This document shows positions 60,752 through 64,000 of a stretch of 64,000 nt of DNA, piece by piece. Every line of letters starts with the position of its first letter. Positions within the stretch are counted from its first letter, which is position 1. Origin of the DNA: REEB76 sp963774895 (lineage in GTDB: Bacteria > Pseudomonadota > Gammaproteobacteria > Natronospirales > REEB76). Both the position numbers and the translations under genes were made by a program. Below the pieces are notes generated by a model. That model was not told where the DNA came from, did not search any database, and saw only the letters and a program-made list of their open reading frames with translations. The stretch spans positions 415,707 through 479,706 of the forward strand of contig CAVZGN010000004.1 of NCBI GenBank assembly GCA_963774895.1, in the 5' to 3' direction.

Positions 60752-61477
60752 CTAAAGATTATTTTTTCCGTTAAGCGTAAGCGCAACTTTGCCGGTGTTC
60801 ACTCTAAGGCTGATGGCATCCTGGCCATGACCCTGATAACTCACATGATTTCCAGCGCCGGCTTTCTCCGTATTGCCGGCCGACACACCATTGATTAGCA
60901 GTTGCGCATCACCCACACCAGCAACCAAATTCACGTCGGAGTAATTCAATGTGTGCGCCTCGGCATTGATCTTGCCGACATTAATCGAAATCTTCATGGC
61001 GCCGCTGGGTAAATCCAGCGTGACCTTGCCAACGTTCAGATTGGCCTCGACTCCGCCGCTGATGCCGCTCACCTGCAGCTTGCCCACATTGATATCACTG
61101 CTGATATGCACGCCCACCGGTACCGCCAGTGTCCAATACTCATTGACACCGCTGGCATCGGTATTGGCGGGATATTGGAGACTCAATTTGAGCGCCCCAT
61201 TGGTGCTCGTCTGATTGATGACCGCTGCCTTGATCGCATCCTCGCCACCCATGCTGAATATTCCCAGGAATGAGTTGGACGGCTTCAGGCCGACGCTCAC
61301 ATGCACTTCGGCATCTCTGCTGGGGGTGACCGTGACCGCGCCGATATTCACGCCCAATGCCAGCGTCGCTATACCCGCGGCAGGTACCACGGTTTCGAGC
61401 GTACGCACCGGCTTTTCTTCTACTGTGCAGGCGGCCAGCGGCAACAAAATCAGCAGGCACATGGCAATACGGCGCAT
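60752..61477 (-). CDS. Lipoprotein with repeated NVGK motifs, DUF4097-like
   Basis: 241 residues. The signal peptide ends in a lipobox (LLPLAACTVEE), so the mature protein is lipid-anchored. The body shows a recurring beta unit: VNIGAVTVTP, INVGKLQVSG, LNVGKVTLDL, INVGKINAEA and VNTGKVALTL, spaced roughly 20 to 40 residues, as expected for a right-handed beta-helix of the DUF4097 type. ATG 61477 has GGAG 6 nt upstream; an ATG at 61489 is less well placed. Convergent with the cytochrome pair. Function unknown. Confidence 0.75.
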   Translation of the reverse strand: MRRIAMCLLILLPLAACTVEEKPVRTLETVVPAAGIATLALGVNIGAVTVTPSRDAEVHVSVGLKPSNSFLGIFSMGGEDAIKAAVINQTSTNGALKLSLQYPANTDASGVNEYWTLAVPVGVHISSDINVGKLQVSGISGGVEANLNVGKVTLDLPSGAMKISINVGKINAEAHTLNYSDVNLVAGVGDAQLLINGVSAGNTEKAGAGNHVSYQGHGQDAISLRVNTGKVALTLNGKNNL

Positions 61478-61568
61478 GGAATTCTCCAAATAATAATGTC
61501 CGGTACGACAGGTATCTAATAATCACCTGAACCAGGCAGCCTGGCAAATGCCTGCGGCTATTCGCAGC

Positions 61569-62318
61569 TCAGCGGCGCGCGTCCGTCTCGATGCCTTGCA
61601 GGTAATCGCTGCCGAGCTGCTGCATCTGATCCAGGATCCAGGCCTGGCGGCGCAACAGATAACCCGAGGGATCCACTACATCGGAGCGGTCGGGCGACGG
61701 CAAGGCCGCAGCCAGTAGCGCGGCTTCATCCGGATCAAGCTGTGCTGGTGATATATTGAAAAGACGTCGCGCGGCGGCGCCTACGCCAAACACATTGCTG
61801 TCGAATTGGGCGGTGTTCAGATACATCTCCAGAATCCGTTGCTTGGGCCATGCAGTATCCAGCAACACGGTGAAATAGGCTTCCACCAGTTTGCGGAAAT
61901 AGCTGCGTCCCGACCACAAGTACAGGTTCTTGGCGGTCTGCTGGGTGATGGTACTGGCGCCGCGGATATAACGACTCATGTGGTTATGCTGCAGCGCCTC
62001 TTCAATGGCCAGCCAGTCGAACCCATCGTTCGAAGGGAAGGTCTGGTCTTCCGAAGCCACCACCGCAAGGCGCATGGCGGGCGCGATGGCCCCGTAATCC
62101 ACCCAGTGGTAATCAATATGCGCATGCAACACACCATGGGCATGCAGGTATAAAAGACGTTGCTGCATGAAAGCGGTGGTGGAGGGCGCCACCACGCCGC
62201 GGAATCCCACACCGACCAATGTCCCCAGAAACGATAGCCAGGCGATCGTCAGCAAGCGCCAACCCAGTCGCCATGGGCGTCCGGATGTTGACGAATGCAG
62301 AATGCTAGACATCAGCAA
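61569..62318 (-). CDS. mtgA: Monofunctional biosynthetic peptidoglycan transglycosylase
   Basis: GT51 glycosyltransferase, 249 residues, that polymerises lipid II at the inner membrane. An N-terminal membrane anchor (LLTIAWLSFLGTLVGVGF) is followed by the catalytic-Glu motif VASEDQTFPSNDGFDW; the usual His of this motif is replaced by Asn. Further motifs are GASTITQQTAKNLYLW, KRILEMYLN-like QRILEMYLNTAQFD and GVGAAARRLFN. The start overlaps the DUF2891 stop by a few bases; ATG 62312 is an alternative to 62318. Confidence 0.93.
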   Translation of the reverse strand: MLMSSILHSSTSGRPWRLGWRLLTIAWLSFLGTLVGVGFRGVVAPSTTAFMQQRLLYLHAHGVLHAHIDYHWVDYGAIAPAMRLAVVASEDQTFPSNDGFDWLAIEEALQHNHMSRYIRGASTITQQTAKNLYLWSGRSYFRKLVEAYFTVLLDTAWPKQRILEMYLNTAQFDSNVFGVGAAARRLFNISPAQLDPDEAALLAAALPSPDRSDVVDPSGYLLRRQAWILDQMQQLGSDYLQGIETDARR

Positions 62319-63348
62319 TACCGCGTTGCGTCAGTAGATACACGGCGAAGCTCGGCAGCCAATGGCTGCCCGCATACAGGTCAGCATGAATACCCGCTAG
62401 CCCCGCTTGCGCGTGGGCTGCCGCTGCAGCCAGAAGCGCGCTACGGCGTACGTCATCATCCGGTAGTGCATCTGCAATGCCATCGCACATCCAGGCACGG
62501 CTGAGGTTCAAACCGTCCAGATGCGACAATTTGCCGTCGGCAGGATCATTTGAGACTACGGGTCGCAGCCACTTCGAATCGGAGGTGTGCGGAATCTGCG
62601 GCAGGAATGTGCCCAACCAAGCAGCAAATTCCGCTTGCGGCAACACGCGCCGCATCAGGTCGGCTTCCGCAAGTACCGGTGACAGAAAATCGTGGCCCGA
62701 AGGCTCATAGGCAAGTGGAGCATTGTTGTCTTGCAGGTAGAAATCCCGGCTGCGGCTTTCCACCAGTCCCGCTAACTGTGTGTCATCCGTGATACGCGCG
62801 CAGTCATGCATGAGCCCCAGTGCGAACGCAGTCTGGGCATGTTCGCCGCTGCGCACCGGGTGCGTAAGCTTTGGCAACCATTCGGCAAACCGCGCCTTTG
62901 CCACAGTCTCCAGTGGCGTCAAAGCCGCCTGCCAACGCCTAGCTTCTAGCGAACGCCATTCGTGCAGTTCTGCCGCGAGCAGCAGCAGCCAGGCGAGCCC
63001 ATACGGGCGTTCGTAGCCGGCGCGATTGGGCTGATCAAAATAAGCGCGCTCCACCGCCAGCTTTTCCGCCGTCAGCTGTCTATCCAGCAGACTGCGGATA
63101 GGGGGAGCGAACAACGCTTGCGGGAACCGGCGCAATATCCGCACTAGCAACCAGTGGCTGTGGACTGAAGAATGCCAGTCATAGCAGCCGAAGAACACCG
63201 GATGCAGCTGACGCGGTGTCAGGGCATCCGCATCGCCGTTCAGCAGGTGCATGATGTGATTCGGGTATTCGCGTTCCACGTTCTGCATGACCATGCGTGT
63301 GAAGCGCGCACCCGTTCTTTCATCCAAAACGAGGCGAACGATACTCAT
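62305..63348 (-). CDS. DUF2891 family protein
   Basis: 347 residues matching the DUF2891 pattern: VEREYPNHIMHLLNGDADAL, LHPVFFGCYDWHSSVHSHWL, ERPYGLAWLLLLAAELHEW, YEPSGHDFLSPVLAEADLM and YAGSHWLPSFAVYLLT. The many conserved His, Trp and Asp residues and the helical character suggest an (alpha/alpha)-barrel enzyme, possibly hydrolytic on sugars or polymers, but no activity is established. It is read between murI and mtgA with 4-nt and 14-nt overlaps, so it may relate to cell-wall metabolism (inference). Confidence 0.88.
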   Translation of the reverse strand: MSIVRLVLDERTGARFTRMVMQNVEREYPNHIMHLLNGDADALTPRQLHPVFFGCYDWHSSVHSHWLLVRILRRFPQALFAPPIRSLLDRQLTAEKLAVERAYFDQPNRAGYERPYGLAWLLLLAAELHEWRSLEARRWQAALTPLETVAKARFAEWLPKLTHPVRSGEHAQTAFALGLMHDCARITDDTQLAGLVESRSRDFYLQDNNAPLAYEPSGHDFLSPVLAEADLMRRVLPQAEFAAWLGTFLPQIPHTSDSKWLRPVVSNDPADGKLSHLDGLNLSRAWMCDGIADALPDDDVRRSALLAAAAAHAQAGLAGIHADLYAGSHWLPSFAVYLLTQRGIADV

Positions 63349-64000
63349 AGATTCACCAGTTCCACATCCTGTGGGTTGATGGGCGCGCCTAGAAACAGGC
63401 TGCCGACGCGTGCAAAACGTTCGGCGCCATCGGTAGCCAGGTAACGGACATCGCCGTGGCCGCCGGTGCGAGCCAGCATGGACGCGCTCAGAATCTTTTC
63501 AACGGCCAGCGCCACGCTCTCGCTGGAATCCACCAACACCACATCCGGGCCGGCCACATGCGCGATGGTATCTTTGAGCAGCGGGAAATGCGTACAACCC
63601 AGTACCACGCAATCCAGGCCCTCGCTTTTCTTTTCCGCCAGCATCGGCTGCAAATATTCACGCGTTACCGCTTCCACCAAAGGGCCTTGGGTCCAGCCCT
63701 CTTCCGCCAGCGCCACAAACAGTGAACAGGCCTGCGAGAACACCCGCGCGTCGGACCGGCGTGATTTGATGGCGCGCTCGTAGGCGCCTCCACGTACCGT
63801 GCTCTCGGTAGCCAGCACGGCGATGTGTCCGCACTTGGAGGCATCCACCGCGGCTTCGGCGCTGGCTTCCACCACGCCGATCACAGGCAAGGGCGTGAAT
63901 CTCCGGCTGAGCGTCGGCAAGGCTGCGGCGGAAGCCGTGTTGCAGGCGATTACCAGCAATTTGATACCGCGTGTCACCAGATGGGATGCGGCTTGCACGG
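63345..64000 (-). CDS. murI: Glutamate racemase (N-terminus outside window)
   Basis: Supplies D-glutamate for peptidoglycan. Both catalytic Cys motifs are seen: VIACNTASAAALP and VLGCTHFPLLKDT; IGVVEASAEAA lies between them. About 218 residues are visible of a usual 265 or so; the frame continues past the right edge, so the N-terminal part with the first substrate-binding motif (DSGVGG) is missing from view. The stop overlaps the DUF2891 start by 4 nt. Confidence 0.95.
   Translation of the reverse strand, partial: VQAASHLVTRGIKLLVIACNTASAAALPTLSRRFTPLPVIGVVEASAEAAVDASKCGHIAVLATESTVRGGAYERAIKSRRSDARVFSQACSLFVALAEEGWTQGPLVEAVTREYLQPMLAEKKSEGLDCVVLGCTHFPLLKDTIAHVAGPDVVLVDSSESVALAVEKILSASMLARTGGHGDVRYLATDGAERFARVGSLFLGAPINPQDVELVNL

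Noticed and set aside
1..64000. CRISPR arrays, rRNA or tRNA genes, intact insertion sequences or prophage
   Set aside because: Reading through the window I saw no regularly spaced repeats, no tRNA or rRNA sequence and no intact transposase. A dedicated RNA and repeat search would be needed for a formal exclusion.

Overview
The window is chromosomal DNA of a Gram-negative bacterium, most likely a gammaproteobacterium of the Xanthomonadales/Nevskiales/Pseudomonas sphere. This is inferred from gene order. The block pyrB-yqgF-yqgE-tonB-gshB | pilG-pilH-pilI-pilJ-chpA-chpC and the block pilT/pilU | yggS-proC-yggT are classic gammaproteobacterial neighbourhoods, and ampD-ampE and the enteric-like TrpE and TrpC-F proteins fit too. 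No rRNA or tRNA gene and no CRISPR array was seen. Both ends cut genes: an ABC permease at the left and murI at the right.

Layout. 1-3.8 kb: GldF/GldG-type ABC exporter genes, a DUF4340 protein and mutM. 4.0-4.6 kb: cobalamin adenosyltransferase. 4.6-8.8 kb: an AT-rich accessory island with a tyrosine-recombinase scar, a Sel1-repeat protein paired with a small secreted coiled-coil protein, and a DUF2971 gene. 8.8-13.5 kb: a BtuF-like B12-binding protein, ampE, ampD, bioA, rsmE. 13.6-23.3 kb: an alpha-mannoside utilisation locus (GH92 divergent from MFS transporter, fructokinase, AGE-family isomerase, GH92, GH47). 23.5-31.1 kb: a whole-pathway tryptophan operon headed by a DAHP synthase gene and preceded by a trp leader peptide with three consecutive Trp codons and an attenuator. 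31.3-40.7 kb: the Pil-Chp chemosensory cluster controlling type IV pili. 41-45.8 kb: gshB, a TonB-like gene, yqgE, yqgF, pyrB and a PyrK-like gene. 45.9-51.3 kb: an S9 peptidase and three tandem pilus-retraction ATPase genes. 51.4-54.1 kb: yggS, proC, yggT and an HU-family gene. 54.3-64 kb: an outer-membrane barrel protein, a hydrolase, rocD, an AT-rich patch with a membrane protein, an AlaX editing protein, msrB, two c-type cytochromes, a repeat-rich lipoprotein, mtgA, a DUF2891 gene and murI.

How the genes work together. The mannoside locus reads as a complete route: secreted or periplasmic alpha-mannosidases release mannose, a FucP-type transporter imports it, the AGE-family enzyme would isomerise it to fructose, and the fructokinase delivers fructose-6-phosphate. 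The trp operon couples the first committed aromatic step to the tryptophan branch under one attenuator. The Pil-Chp proteins (PilJ receptor, PilI/ChpC couplers, ChpA kinase, PilG/PilH regulators) signal to the pilus motors, whose retraction ATPases lie about 7-10 kb away. Most functional calls come from recognised family motifs; specificity statements such as mannose isomerase or B12 binding are inference.
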